From contig NZ_BSEV01000001.1 of the NCBI RefSeq assembly GCF_027922005.1, positions 521,638 to 585,637 of the forward strand: 64,000 bases of DNA, in the 5' to 3' direction. Both the position numbers and the translations under genes were made by a program. This document shows, in pieces, positions 14,403 through 23,828 of the stretch. Position 1 is the stretch's first letter. Each line of letters starts with the position of its first letter. Under the pieces are notes generated by a model. The model was not told the DNA's origin, did not search any database, and saw only the letters and a program-made list of their open reading frames with translations. This stretch comes from Streptosporangium carneum. GTDB taxonomy: Bacteria; Actinomycetota; Actinomycetes; Streptosporangiales; Streptosporangiaceae.

Positions 14403-16271
14403 TCAGTTCAGGTTGCCCTCGTCGTCCGGCGGGGTGTCGAAGATGGGACCGTCGTCGGTCTCCGTCGGCTCCGGGTCCGGCTGCTGGGTCTCCGTCGGCA
14501 ACTGCTCCTCCGGATACGAGGGCTGCTCGGTCGGCTCAGGGGCCTTCCCGCTGGAGACGACCAGCGTGATCGTGGTGCCCGGGTTGAGCTTGGCGCCCGC
14601 CTCGGGAGCCTGGCTGAGAACGGTGCCCTCGGGCAGGTCGCTCTCCTGCTTGACCACCTTGACCTTGAAGCCCGCTCCCTTGAGCGTCGAGGTGGCGTCG
14701 CCGACCGTGAGGTTGACCACGCCGGGAAGCTCGACGGCCTCCTTGGGGATGTAGATCCGGACCGTGCTCTCCTTGGCGGCCTTCTTGCCCGCCTCGGGGT
14801 CGGTCTGGAAGACCTTGCCCTGCGGAAGGCTGGAGATCTTGGACTGCACGCTCACCTCGAAGCCCTTGGCCTCGAGCGCGGCCGTCGCCTCCTCCACGGT
14901 CATGTTGAGCACGTCGGGAACCGCGATCTTCTCCGCGCCCTTGGAGACCTTGAGCGTGACCACGCTGTTCGGGGCGACCTCGGTGTCCGCGGGGGGATCG
15001 GTGTCGATGACCGTGTCCTTCGGCAGCTTGTCGTCGAACACCTCCTCGACCTTGGCCTGCAGCTTGAGGTCGCTCAACGCCTTCTTCGCCGAGGCGAGGG
15101 TCTGGGTGGCCAGCGCGGGGATCTTCACCTTGCCCTCGCCGGCGTTGTCGCTCGGCGAGCTCAGGAACATGTAGCCCACGCCGATGAAGGCGCCGATGAT
15201 CAGCAGCGGCACCAGGATCCACGCCGCCGTCTTGACCGCGGTGTTGTCGCCGCCGCCCTGCTGGCGGCGACGGCCGCGCTCGCCCCTGCCGCCCTCCTGC
15301 GTGCCGTACTCGTAGGCGGGGACGGCGGTGGTGCGCTGGGTGGCCGGGCCGGGAGCGGGAGGCTGCTGCTGCATGGTGCGGGTGGCCGCGCCGTAGTTGT
15401 TGGCCAGGGCCATCGTCTGGGCGTCCATCGGGATGCCCGACATCGCCCGCTGGATGTCGGCCCGCATCTCCGCCGCGCCCTGGTAGCGGTGCGCCGGGTC
15501 CTTGGCCATCGACTTCAGCACGATGGCGTCGGCCCACTTGGGGATGTCGGGGTCGATCTGCGACGGCGGGATCGGGTCCTCGCGCACGTGCTGGTAGGCG
15601 ATCGCCACGGGGGAGTCGCCGGTGAACGGCGGCTGCCCGGTCAGCAGCTCGTACAGCACGCAGCCGGTGGAGTAGATGTCGCTGCGGGCGTCGACCCGCT
15701 CGCCCCTGGCCTGCTCGGGAGAGAGGTACTGGGCGGTGCCGATGACCTGCGCGGTCTGCGTCATGGTCGCGGCCGAGTCGGCCATCGCGCGGGCGATGCC
15801 GAAGTCCATGACCTTGACGTCGCCGTTGCGGGTGATCATGATGTTCGCCGGCTTGATGTCCCGGTGGACGATGCCGCCGCGGTGGCTGTAGTCCAGCGCC
15901 CGCAGGATCCCGTCGACGAGTTCGGCCGCGCGCTCGGGCAGCAGTCGCCGGTCGGTGCGCAGCAGGTCGCGCAGCGTGCGGCCGTCGACGTACTCCATCA
16001 CGATGTACGGCACCGGAGCGCCGTCCGTCACGTCCTCGCCGGTGTCGTAGACCGCGACGATGGACGGGTGGTTCAGTGACGCGGCGGACTGCGCCTCCCG
16101 GCGGAAACGGGCCTGGAAGATGTGGTCCCTTGCCAGGTCCGCGCGGAGGGTTTTGATGGCGACGATCCGATCCAGCCGGATGTCTCGTGCGCGATAGACC
16201 TCGGCCATGCCGCCACGCCCGACGACGCCGTCAAGCTCGTAGCGATCGCCGAGGCGTCGGGGCTGAGTCAT
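14403..16271 (-). CDS. pknB: Ser/Thr protein kinase PknB with PASTA domains
   Basis: About 622 residues. The kinase domain (10-270) has the glycine loop GRGGMAEVYRA, catalytic HRDIKPANIM, DFG in MDFGIARAM and the PEQARGE motif. A linker leads to one membrane segment (WILVPLLIIGAFIGVGYMFL, about 345) and then three extracellular PASTA domains (each with VP/IP starts and a Gly-rich turn) that bind muropeptide or lipid II. A Pro/Glu/Thr tail ends the protein. ATG 16271 is my start; GTG 16280 is possible. Senses wall status and controls growth and division; lies last in the kinase operon. Confidence 0.94.
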   Translation of the reverse strand: MTQPRRLGDRYELDGVVGRGGMAEVYRARDIRLDRIVAIKTLRADLARDHIFQARFRREAQSAASLNHPSIVAVYDTGEDVTDGAPVPYIVMEYVDGRTLRDLLRTDRRLLPERAAELVDGILRALDYSHRGGIVHRDIKPANIMITRNGDVKVMDFGIARAMADSAATMTQTAQVIGTAQYLSPEQARGERVDARSDIYSTGCVLYELLTGQPPFTGDSPVAIAYQHVREDPIPPSQIDPDIPKWADAIVLKSMAKDPAHRYQGAAEMRADIQRAMSGIPMDAQTMALANNYGAATRTMQQQPPAPGPATQRTTAVPAYEYGTQEGGRGERGRRRQQGGGDNTAVKTAAWILVPLLIIGAFIGVGYMFLSSPSDNAGEGKVKIPALATQTLASAKKALSDLKLQAKVEEVFDDKLPKDTVIDTDPPADTEVAPNSVVTLKVSKGAEKIAVPDVLNMTVEEATAALEAKGFEVSVQSKISSLPQGKVFQTDPEAGKKAAKESTVRIYIPKEAVELPGVVNLTVGDATSTLKGAGFKVKVVKQESDLPEGTVLSQAPEAGAKLNPGTTITLVVSSGKAPEPTEQPSYPEEQLPTETQQPDPEPTETDDGPIFDTPPDDEGNLN

Positions 16272-16353
16272 TTCCTGCACTGTCCCTTACCGTTCATCTT
16301 GGGTGCCGCTGACCTCTTGGGCCACCGGTGTCCATCATCGACCCGTTGCCGCA

Positions 16354-17790
16354 TCACGTCTCCCCGTTCGGCTGGTTTGTGTCGCCGGGTGTGGGGCTGC
16401 TGCTCGGTGTGGGGCTCGGTGTCGCCGGCGGGGTGGTGGGTGTTGGGGTCGGGGTGGTCGGACTGGGGCTGGGCGATGGTGACTTCGTCGGCCGGACACT
16501 GGGCGTGGCCGATGTGCTTACCGTAGCCGAAGGCGTGGGCGTAGGTCTGAGCGACTTCGTCGGGAAGACCGGCGGTCTGGACGTCACAGGCTTGGTCCTG
16601 CTCGGCCTGGCCGAGGGGGTCCTGGTGACCGAGGGTGTCGGGACGGCGGGCTCGGTGGGGCCGCTGTCGCCTGGCCGTTCGGTCAGGTCCCGGACCACCA
16701 GGGTGCCCAGTCCCAGAGCCGCGGCGCATCCCGCGGCCGCGGCGACGATCACCGTTGTCCGTCGCAGTCCCCGGCGGCGTGCGGGGGGCCGCGCGGCGCC
16801 AGAAGAGGGCGGCCCCGCGGGGACGGTCCCCGGCGGCGGCGGGCCCTCGGGAGCGGTCGCCGGGGTGGGCTCCCCGGGGGCGGCCAGGGCGGGGGCCACC
16901 TCTCTCGGCCACTCGCCCGCGGGCTCCGCCCGCCAGCCCGCCGGATCGGTGAGCATGGCCAGGTCGGTGTGCTCCGCGGCGGCCATCGACCCGCGCAGGG
17001 CGTGCGCCCGTTCGGCCAGCAGCCCCGCGTCGGGGGGACGGAGCGCGGGGTCCTTCGACAGGCAGGACATGACCAGGTCGCGCACCGGGAGCGGCACACC
17101 GGGCGGCAGCGGCGGCGGGTTGTCGTTGATGTGCATGAGCGCGATCGCCACCTGCGTCTCGGCCCTGAACGGCGGCCTGCCCGCCAGGCACTCGTAGGCC
17201 ACCACGCCCAGGGAGTAGATGTCGGTCGCGAAGGTGAGCCGCGCCCCCGAGGCCTGTTCGGGGCTGAGGTACTGCGCGGTGCCGAGCACGGTGCCCGTCT
17301 GGGTCACCGGCGCGGCCTCCAGGGCCCTGGCGATGCCGAAGTCTGTGATCTTGATCACGCCGGTTCCGGTGACGAGCAGGTTGCCCGGCTTGATGTCGCG
17401 GTGGATGATCCCCGCACTGTGGGCGGCCCGCAGGCCTCTGGCGGTCTGGTGGACCACGTCGAGGGTGACCTCGGGGCCGAGGGCGCCGTCGCGCGCCAGG
17501 ATGCTCGCCAACGACTCGCCGGGCACCAGCTCCATGACGAGGTAGGCGACGTCGTCGGCCTCGCCGTAGTCGAAGACCTGGGCGATCGCCGGGTCGGCCA
17601 GCCTCGCCGCGATCCTGGCCTCCATCCTGAAGCGGTCGCGGAAGGCCGGGTCCGCGGCCACGTGTCTGCGAAGCAGCTTGACCGCGACCTCGCGGCCGAG
17701 CAGCTCGTCCTTCGCCCGCCAGACCTCGCCCATGCCGCCCGTCGCGATCCGCCCGAGCGGGCGGTATCGGCCTCCGAGCAGGGCGGTCAT
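16354..17790 (-). CDS. pknA: Ser/Thr protein kinase PknA-like
   Basis: 478 residues. Kinase domain 1-265 with GRIATGGMGEVWRA, HRDIKPGNLL, DFGIARAL and SPEQASG. A Pro-rich linker, a single membrane segment near 350 (TVIVAAAAGCAAALGLGTLV) and an extracellular Ser/Thr/Pro-rich tail with no PASTA repeats. Overlaps pbpA by four bases. In mycobacteria PknA phosphorylates Wag31 and other growth-pole proteins; the same role here is inferred from the conserved order. Confidence 0.92.
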   Translation of the reverse strand: MTALLGGRYRPLGRIATGGMGEVWRAKDELLGREVAVKLLRRHVAADPAFRDRFRMEARIAARLADPAIAQVFDYGEADDVAYLVMELVPGESLASILARDGALGPEVTLDVVHQTARGLRAAHSAGIIHRDIKPGNLLVTGTGVIKITDFGIARALEAAPVTQTGTVLGTAQYLSPEQASGARLTFATDIYSLGVVAYECLAGRPPFRAETQVAIALMHINDNPPPLPPGVPLPVRDLVMSCLSKDPALRPPDAGLLAERAHALRGSMAAAEHTDLAMLTDPAGWRAEPAGEWPREVAPALAAPGEPTPATAPEGPPPPGTVPAGPPSSGAARPPARRRGLRRTTVIVAAAAGCAAALGLGTLVVRDLTERPGDSGPTEPAVPTPSVTRTPSARPSRTKPVTSRPPVFPTKSLRPTPTPSATVSTSATPSVRPTKSPSPSPSPTTPTPTPTTPPATPSPTPSSSPTPGDTNQPNGET

Positions 17791-19244
17791 CTGCCCAGCA
17801 CCGCTTCCATCACGCTCTTGGCGATGGGTGCGGCGGTGTGACCGCCGGAGGCGTCGTCACCGGCGCTGCCGGACTCGACGATGAGCGCCAGAGCGACCTT
17901 GGGATCCTCCGCGGGCGCGAAGGAGATGAACCACGCGTGCGGGGCCTTGCCCTGCGAGGTCTCCGCCGTGCCGGTCTTGCCCGCGACACTCACCCCGTCG
18001 ATCTTCGCGGCGCTCGCGGTTCCGTTGTTGACGACGCTGACCATCATCTCCCTGAGCTTGCCCGCGGTCTCCTCGCTCACCGCGGTGGACAGCTCCTCCG
18101 GGTCGGCCGAGTCGATCTCGCTGCCCTCGGCGTCGGCGACCCTGTTGACGAGGTACGGCTTCATGACCACGCCGTTGTTGGCGATGCCCGCCGCGACCAT
18201 GGCCATCTGCAGCGGCGTCATCTGGTTGCTGCGCTGGCCGATCGACGTCTGGGCGAGCGCGGCCTGGTCCTCCTCGGGGCCGATCCCGCTGCCCGCGACC
18301 GCGAGCGGGATCTCCAGCGGCTCGCCGCCGATGCCGAACTTCTCGGCCTGCTCCTTCAGGGCGTCGTAGCCCAGGCTCATCGCGATCTTGGCGAACGGCG
18401 TGTTGCACGAGCGCTCCAGCGCGAACGTCAGCGTCACGCGCCCTGAACCGCACGCCGCGCCGCCGGAGTTGGGCAGGTCGGCGGTGGTGTTGGGCAGGTC
18501 GAGCCGCTGCGGGGCGTCCACCTCGGTCTGCGGGCCCACGGTGTCGTCGCTCTCGAGGTAGGCGGCCAGGGTGACCACCTTGAACGTCGAGCCCGGCGGG
18601 TAGGTGCGCTCGATCGCCCGGTCGAGCAGCGGCTGGTTGTCGTCCTTCGCGAGCTTGTCGTAGGCCGTGTTGACGGTGGCCTTGTCGGGCTTGGACAGCG
18701 GGTTGGGGTCGTAGGTGGGGATCGAGACCATGGCGAGGATCGCCCCGGTCTTCGGCTCGATCGCGACCAGCGCGCCCTTCTTGCCGCTGGCGCCCAGCGC
18801 CTTGTAGGCGGCCTCCTGCGCCTTGGGGTTGATCGTCAGGTCGACGTTCGCGCCCTTCGACGTCTTGGCGGTGAGCAGGTCGATGCCGCGCCGGATCAGC
18901 AGGTCGGCGTCGCTCCCGTCGAGCAGGCTGTTCTTCGACGCCTCCATGTCGCGCGCGCTCTCCGGCGCGAAGAACCCGGTGACGGGCGCGTAGACCTTGC
19001 CCTCGGGGTAGCGCCGCTGGAAGCGGTACTTGTTGCTGCCGGTGTCCACCGACTCGGCAAGCACCTTGTTGCCCGCGGTGATGCGGCCGCGCTCGATCTC
19101 GTAGCGGGCGTAGAAGTTGCGGGTGTTGCGCGAGTCTTCGCGCAACCCCTGGGCCCGCACGACCTGCAGGTAGTTCACGTTGAGCATGAGCAGGCCGAAC
19201 ATCAGCAGGCAGACGAGGGCCGCGCGCTTGAGGGGACCGTTCAT
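17787..19244 (-). CDS. pbpA: Penicillin-binding protein A (transpeptidase)
   Basis: 485 residues, class B PBP. One N-terminal membrane anchor (LVCLLMFGLLMLNVNYLQVV), a dimerisation region, then a transpeptidase domain with SxxK as STFK in YPPGSTFKVV (near 218), SxN as SCN in ERSCNTPF and KTG in AGKTGTAET. It crosslinks peptidoglycan with its RodA/FtsW partner encoded directly upstream in the operon (four-base overlap). Confidence 0.94.
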   Translation of the reverse strand: MNGPLKRAALVCLLMFGLLMLNVNYLQVVRAQGLREDSRNTRNFYARYEIERGRITAGNKVLAESVDTGSNKYRFQRRYPEGKVYAPVTGFFAPESARDMEASKNSLLDGSDADLLIRRGIDLLTAKTSKGANVDLTINPKAQEAAYKALGASGKKGALVAIEPKTGAILAMVSIPTYDPNPLSKPDKATVNTAYDKLAKDDNQPLLDRAIERTYPPGSTFKVVTLAAYLESDDTVGPQTEVDAPQRLDLPNTTADLPNSGGAACGSGRVTLTFALERSCNTPFAKIAMSLGYDALKEQAEKFGIGGEPLEIPLAVAGSGIGPEEDQAALAQTSIGQRSNQMTPLQMAMVAAGIANNGVVMKPYLVNRVADAEGSEIDSADPEELSTAVSEETAGKLREMMVSVVNNGTASAAKIDGVSVAGKTGTAETSQGKAPHAWFISFAPAEDPKVALALIVESGSAGDDASGGHTAAPIAKSVMEAVLGR

Positions 19245-20617
19245 CGCTGGAACACCTGCGTCATTCCTTCGTCCTGGATGGCCTGGGGCGGCGGCTTCCT
19301 GGCCGCGTCTGACATGCGTACCAGCAGCGCGATAAGGATCCAGTTAGCCAGCAGCGCCGAACCGCCCTGTGACATGAACGGTGTGACCAGGCCGGTCAGC
19401 GGGATCAGGTTGGTGACGCCGCCCACGATGATGAAGACCTGCCAGGCGAGGATGAACGACAGGCCGCCCGCCAGCAGCTTGGAGAACGGGTCGCGGGCCG
19501 CGATGGAGGTGCGCAGGCCGCGCTCGACGATCAGGGCGTAGATCATCAGCAGGGCCATCAGCCCGGTCAGGCCGAGCTCCTCGCCGGTGGCGGGGAAGAT
19601 GAAGTCGGAGAAGGCCAGCGGGATCTGCTCGGGGTGGCCCTGGCCGAGGCCGGTGCCGATCACGCCGCCCTGCCCCATGCCGAAAAGGCCCTGCAGGAGC
19701 TGGAAGCTGCCGCCGACCTTGTCGTAGAGGGCGGGGTCCTCGGGGTTGAGGTAGACCGTGAAGCGGTCCTGCACGTGGCTGAACAGCATTCCGGCGAGGA
19801 TCGCGCCGCCCACGAAGAGCAGGATGCCGATCAGCACCCACGAGGTGCGCTGGGTGGCGATGTAGAGCATCGCGATGAACGTGCCGAAGATCAGCAGGGA
19901 GGAGCCGAGGTCCTTCTGCAGGACCAGCACGCCCAGGCTGAAGCCCCAGGTGATGAGGACCGGGCCGAGGTCGCGGGCGCGGGGCAGGTCGATGAACAGC
20001 AGCCGCCGCCCCGCCAGGGCCAGCACGTCGCGCTTGGCGACGAGGTATCCGGCGAAGAAGACGACGAGCGCGAGCTTGGCGAACTCGGCGGGCTGGAGCG
20101 TCGCGCCGCCGACCCCGATCCAGATCCGGGCTCCGTTGATCTCCTTGCCGAGGAACGGGATCAGCGGCGAGACCAGCAGGAGCAGGCCGACCGCGCCCGC
20201 GGTGTAGGTCAGCCGCTGGAGCGCGCGATGGTCGCGCAGCACGATCAGCGTCACGGAGAACAGGACGACCCCGACTCCGGTCCACACGAGCTGGTTGGTC
20301 GCGGAGGCTCCGCCCATCTTCGCGGCCTCGAGGCGGTAGATCATCACCAGGCCGAGGCCGTTGACCAGCGTCACCAGGGGGAGGATCAGCGGGTCCGCCC
20401 AGGGGGCGAACTTCGCCAGCACGAGGTAGGCGGCCAGCATGAACCCGCCCAGGCCGAGACCGTAGGTGAGCATGCCTGAGGGGATCTGCTTGTCGATCGC
20501 CAGCCCCACGTTGGCGTACGCGCCCATGATGATCACGACCGCGAAGGCGAGCATGGCCAGCTGGGCCACTCGCCGTTTGGCGGGCAGGAGAACGGGCTCG
20601 ACGCTTGGGGTGCTCAT
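19241..20617 (-). CDS. rodA: FtsW/RodA/SpoVE-family glycosyltransferase
   Basis: 458 residues, with about ten to twelve hydrophobic membrane segments and the SEDS signatures GARIWIGVGG, QKDLGSSLL and FIFPATGEELGL. SEDS proteins polymerise lipid II and pair with a class B PBP, here pbpA. In Mycobacterium the gene at this position is called rodA (ftsW2); polar growth rather than septation is the likely role but is inferred. Confidence 0.93.
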   Translation of the reverse strand: MSTPSVEPVLLPAKRRVAQLAMLAFAVVIIMGAYANVGLAIDKQIPSGMLTYGLGLGGFMLAAYLVLAKFAPWADPLILPLVTLVNGLGLVMIYRLEAAKMGGASATNQLVWTGVGVVLFSVTLIVLRDHRALQRLTYTAGAVGLLLLVSPLIPFLGKEINGARIWIGVGGATLQPAEFAKLALVVFFAGYLVAKRDVLALAGRRLLFIDLPRARDLGPVLITWGFSLGVLVLQKDLGSSLLIFGTFIAMLYIATQRTSWVLIGILLFVGGAILAGMLFSHVQDRFTVYLNPEDPALYDKVGGSFQLLQGLFGMGQGGVIGTGLGQGHPEQIPLAFSDFIFPATGEELGLTGLMALLMIYALIVERGLRTSIAARDPFSKLLAGGLSFILAWQVFIIVGGVTNLIPLTGLVTPFMSQGGSALLANWILIALLVRMSDAARKPPPQAIQDEGMTQVFQR

Positions 20618-20621
20618 GTCT

Positions 20622-21935
20622 CTACTTTGTGGGTTCCGTGGTGGGAGTGCCGCTCGGCGGAGGGGATTGCTTGTCTTTTTCGTCGGGTTTCTGGGAGGGC
20701 GTGGGCTTCTGCGGGGAGGCCGCGGTGGAGGTCTTCAGCTCGGCGATCTTCTTCAGCCCGGCGTCGACGCCGTCGACGGGGATGCCGTTGCGGACCAGCC
20801 CCTGCTGGAACGCGCCGAGGGCCGAGACCGACTCGGTGGTGCTCCGGGCGACGTCGAAGAGCTCGAAGGGGCCGAGATTGGTTTTCACACCCTGGAAAAC
20901 CACTATCTCGTCACCTTTCGCCCCCACGAAGTACTGATCATCGAGCCACTGGTTCCCGAAATACCAGCCTAGGCCGCCGCCGACGAGGACGACGCCTCCC
21001 ACGGAGGCCAGAAGCGGCCACAGCCGGCGGCGCTTGGCCGGCCGCCCCGTGGCCCTGGCGACCGGCTCCTCGGGGTCGTCGTCCGTGAAGACGGGCTGCG
21101 GCATGGTGACCGCGCTCGCGCGGCCCGCGGGGGTGTCCGGCGGCTGGGACCGCTGCCTGGTCGACCCCGCCGCGCCGACCACGGCGGCCTCGGCGGGCGG
21201 GGAGGTCCCCTCGTCCACCTCCAGCACGTCGGCGAGCACGCAGGTGATGTTGTCGGGCCCGCCTCCCCGGTTGGCCAGGTCGATGAGCGCGCGGACCACC
21301 GTCTCCGGGTCGTCGATCGTGGAGAGCGTCTGGTGCAGCGTCTCCGCGGTCACGACCCCGGACAGCCCGTCGGAGCACAACAGGTAGCGGTCGCCGATCT
21401 GGGCCTCGCGCAGGGACAGGTCGGGCTCGACCTCGCCGCTGCCGTCGAGCGCCCGGAGCAGGATCGACCGCTGCGGGTGGGTGGCGGCCTCCTCCTGTGT
21501 GATCCGGCCGTCGTCGACGAGCGACTGCACCAGGGTGTGGTCGTGGGTGATCTGGTAGAGCTCACCCGACCGCAGCAGGTAGGCGCGGGAGTCGCCGACG
21601 TGGACCAGCGCGACTCTCGTCCCCGACCACAGCATGGCGGTCAGGGTCGTGCCCATGCCCTTGAGGCTGGGGTCGCGGCCCACCATCTGGTGCAGCCTGC
21701 GGTTGGCGTCGCGGACCGCGGCCTCGATGGCGCTGAGCAGGTCGGCGCCCTGGGTGTCCTCGTCGAGGGAGGACATGGCGGCGATGGCGACCGAGCTGGC
21801 CACCTCGCCGTGTGCGTGACCGCCCATGCCGTCCGCGACGGCGAGCAGTCGGCCGCTTGCGTACGCCGAGTCCTCGTTGCCTTCGCGGAGGAGGCCGACG
21901 TCGGAGCGGGCGGCGTAACGGAGTGCGATGGTCAT
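20622..21935 (-). CDS. pstP: PP2C-family Ser/Thr phosphatase PstP
   Basis: 437 residues. PP2C domain 1-240 with metal-binding motifs GNEDSAY, ADGMGGHAHGE, GDSRAYLLR and the C-terminal GGPDNITCVLAD. Then a linker, one membrane segment near 310 (LLASVGGVVLVGGGLGWYFG) and an extracellular domain ending in a Pro/Ser-rich tail. It reverses phosphorylation by PknA and PknB and sits in the same operon, a four-base gap before rodA. Confidence 0.94.
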   Translation of the reverse strand: MTIALRYAARSDVGLLREGNEDSAYASGRLLAVADGMGGHAHGEVASSVAIAAMSSLDEDTQGADLLSAIEAAVRDANRRLHQMVGRDPSLKGMGTTLTAMLWSGTRVALVHVGDSRAYLLRSGELYQITHDHTLVQSLVDDGRITQEEAATHPQRSILLRALDGSGEVEPDLSLREAQIGDRYLLCSDGLSGVVTAETLHQTLSTIDDPETVVRALIDLANRGGGPDNITCVLADVLEVDEGTSPPAEAAVVGAAGSTRQRSQPPDTPAGRASAVTMPQPVFTDDDPEEPVARATGRPAKRRRLWPLLASVGGVVLVGGGLGWYFGNQWLDDQYFVGAKGDEIVVFQGVKTNLGPFELFDVARSTTESVSALGAFQQGLVRNGIPVDGVDAGLKKIAELKTSTAASPQKPTPSQKPDEKDKQSPPPSGTPTTEPTK

Positions 21936-22399
21936 TTGCGCAATTCGATGACGGTCTTGCCGATGCGGATCGGAACACCGAGCGGCACCGGAGTCGGACG
22001 GGTGACTTTAGAGCGGTCGAGGTATGTTCCGTTGGTAGAACCGAGATCTTCCACGATCCACTGACCGTCCTGGGGAAAGAGCCGGGCGTGCCGGCTCGAC
22101 GCGTAGTCGTCGCTGACCACCAACGTGGCGTCGTTCGCCCTGCCGATGGTGATGGGCGTCTCCGAGAGAGTGATTGTGGTGCCCTGGAGGGGCCCGCCGG
22201 TGACGACCATCTGCCGTGGCTCCCCCTTCTTGGATTTCGCGGGCGGCTTGACGGCCTTCGGCGCCTTGCGCGCGGGGACGGCCGCGGTGGTGCGTGACCC
22301 GAACAAGTCTGTCCGGATCACGCCGACCGCGGCAATCACGAAGAACCACAGCACCGCTAGGAACGCGAGGCGGATCAGTAGCAGCGTGAGGTCGGACAT
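21932..22399 (-). CDS. fhaB: FHA-domain membrane protein FhaB/FipA-like
   Basis: 155 residues. A membrane segment at the N-terminus (LLIRLAFLAVLWFFVIAAVGVI), a basic linker, then an FHA domain (residues 75-145) with the phosphothreonine-binding GRA, SSRHARLF and GSTNGTYL motifs. FHA domains read phospho-Thr on kinase targets; in mycobacteria FipA links FtsZ and FtsQ. Overlaps pstP by four bases. Confidence 0.92.
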   Translation of the reverse strand: MSDLTLLLIRLAFLAVLWFFVIAAVGVIRTDLFGSRTTAAVPARKAPKAVKPPAKSKKGEPRQMVVTGGPLQGTTITLSETPITIGRANDATLVVSDDYASSRHARLFPQDGQWIVEDLGSTNGTYLDRSKVTRPTPVPLGVPIRIGKTVIELRK

Positions 22400-22416
22400 G
22401 GACCGTCTGTTTACCT

Positions 22417-23157
22417 TTAATCGCGCCGGAAAACCAGAGTCGTCCGCCCCAACGTCACGCGAGTGCCGTTCTGGAGCTCGACCCGGCGAACCGGCTGGCC
22501 GTTGACGAAGGTGCCGTTCGTGGAGCCCAGGTCGACGAGCACGACCTGCGGGCCCTCCACACGCAGCTCGGCGTGGTGCCGGGACACTCCCGGGTCGACC
22601 AGCCGCAGATCACAGTCGGTGCCCCTGCCGAGCAACGTCACCGGTGTGGTCAGGTCGTAGGAACGCTGCCCCTGCGGGTCGTCCTGGGTCGAGACCAGCA
22701 GGCGGGGGCGGCCGCCGAAGGCGTGCGGCCTGGCGGCGGGCACGTCGCTGACCGGCTGGCGGATCTCGTCCTGCTCGACCGTCGCCCCGCGGATCACCCC
22801 GGAGCGGATGCGGAACAGGCCGACCGCCAGGTCGTCCGCGGTCTCGAAGCGCACGCGCACCGGCCCCACGAAGGAGTAGCCCTGTTCCTTGGCGTACTCC
22901 CTGGCGAGGTTGGCCAGTTCGTGGCTGATGCTGTCGGCGTAGACCTCCAGGCGCTCGCTGTCGGTCGTCGACAGCTCGACCACGAAGTCGTTCGGCACGA
23001 GCGTGCGTCCCTGGGCGACGATCGCCGCCCGCTCGTCCATCTCCCGCTGAACCGCGCTGGCCACCTCGACCGGTTGAAGGTCGGATTTGAACGCCCGCGC
23101 AAAGGCCCCCTCAACCAGACCTTCGAGCCTCCGCTCGAAGCGCTGAAGGACTCCCAC
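22417..23157 (-). CDS. fhaA: FhaA: DUF3662 plus FHA domain protein
   Basis: 246 residues. The N-terminal DUF3662 domain (FERRLEGLVEGAFARAFKSDLQPVE start) is followed by a linker and a C-terminal FHA domain with GRGTDCDLRL, SRHHAELR and GSTNGTFVNG. In mycobacteria FhaA binds phosphorylated MviN/MurJ and PknB targets. First gene of the seven-gene minus-strand kinase/wall operon; its promoter lies in the 156 bp before tRNA-Leu. Confidence 0.93.
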   Translation of the reverse strand: MGVLQRFERRLEGLVEGAFARAFKSDLQPVEVASAVQREMDERAAIVAQGRTLVPNDFVVELSTTDSERLEVYADSISHELANLAREYAKEQGYSFVGPVRVRFETADDLAVGLFRIRSGVIRGATVEQDEIRQPVSDVPAARPHAFGGRPRLLVSTQDDPQGQRSYDLTTPVTLLGRGTDCDLRLVDPGVSRHHAELRVEGPQVVLVDLGSTNGTFVNGQPVRRVELQNGTRVTLGRTTLVFRRD

Positions 23158-23313
23158 CGGGTCCCTCCCTTCTTCCGTCTATGTAGGTCACGGCCGCTTG
23201 GGGCTTCTTCCTCGCTCTCTCGCACCCAGCTACTCCGCTCCGCGTCTAGGAGGATCGTATCCGGGTTCGTGGGCATCGGCTGATCCGTGCTAATGTTTCA
23301 ACGCACCCAACAA

Positions 23314-23396
23314 GGGCGGGTGGCGGAACGGCAGACGCGCACGGTTCAGGTCCGTGTGTCCGAAAGGACGTGAGGGTTCAAATCCCTCCTCGCCCA
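23314..23396 (+). tRNA. tRNA-Leu (anticodon CAG)
   Basis: 83 nt. Acceptor GGGCGGG (23314-23320) pairs with CTCGCCC (23389-23395), one G-U pair, discriminator A. The anticodon loop is TTCAGGT between CACGG and CCGTG. A long variable arm and the T arm GAGGG-TTCAAAT-CCCTC make it class II. CCA is not encoded. Confidence 0.93.
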
Positions 23397-23404
23397 CTCA
23401 CATT

Positions 23405-23440
23405 AGACCCCGGTCTCGCGTAAGCGGATCGGGGTCTTTT
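23405..23440 (+). terminator. Terminator of tRNA-Leu
   Basis: AGACCCCG (23405-23412) pairs with CGGGGTCT (23430-23437) followed by TTT. Confidence 0.85.
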
Positions 23441-23675
23441 CTTCGTATCGGAAACGGCGCGCTCATCGGACCATCCGTCGTTCCGGCGGGGGGTGGGTCG
23501 ATCATCGATCAAGGTAGTCGTTCGCTCCGTCGTAGAGAAGTCCCGGCCGCCGCGCGTTCCTCTCCGGCTTCCGATCCGGCGCGGGCGGTCCGTACGTTTT
23601 AGCCGTCTGCCCTTGCCGATCACTTTCGAACCGCTTACAGAGGGCGGCGGCCGTGAGTGATTACGCTGACAGAGA

Positions 23676-23711
23676 AAACGGGCCGGGGAAGATTCTTTCC
23701 CCGGCCCGTTT
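23676..23711 (-). terminator. 15-bp hairpin after CNNM-protein operon
   Basis: Arms 23676-23690 and 23697-23711 are perfectly complementary with a six-base loop, and the arms end in A/T runs on both sides, so it can act on either strand. Lies 118 bp past the minus-strand stop at 23829. Confidence 0.8.
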
Positions 23712-23828
23712 CACTCCGGTCGCCGAGCGCCGTGCCCCGTGTCGCGTGTGAGGCCGGTGGGAGAGCCCTCCCAGCGGGCCCTCCCGGCGGTGCGGCGCGG
23801 GCCCGGCCGGGACGCCGCCGGGACACGG

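Larger units (their letters stand above)
23397..23828. other. Gap after tRNA-Leu
   Basis: 432 bp with two terminators (23405 and 23676) and no supported gene between them. The stretch 23460-23640 has no feature I recognise. Confidence 0.5.
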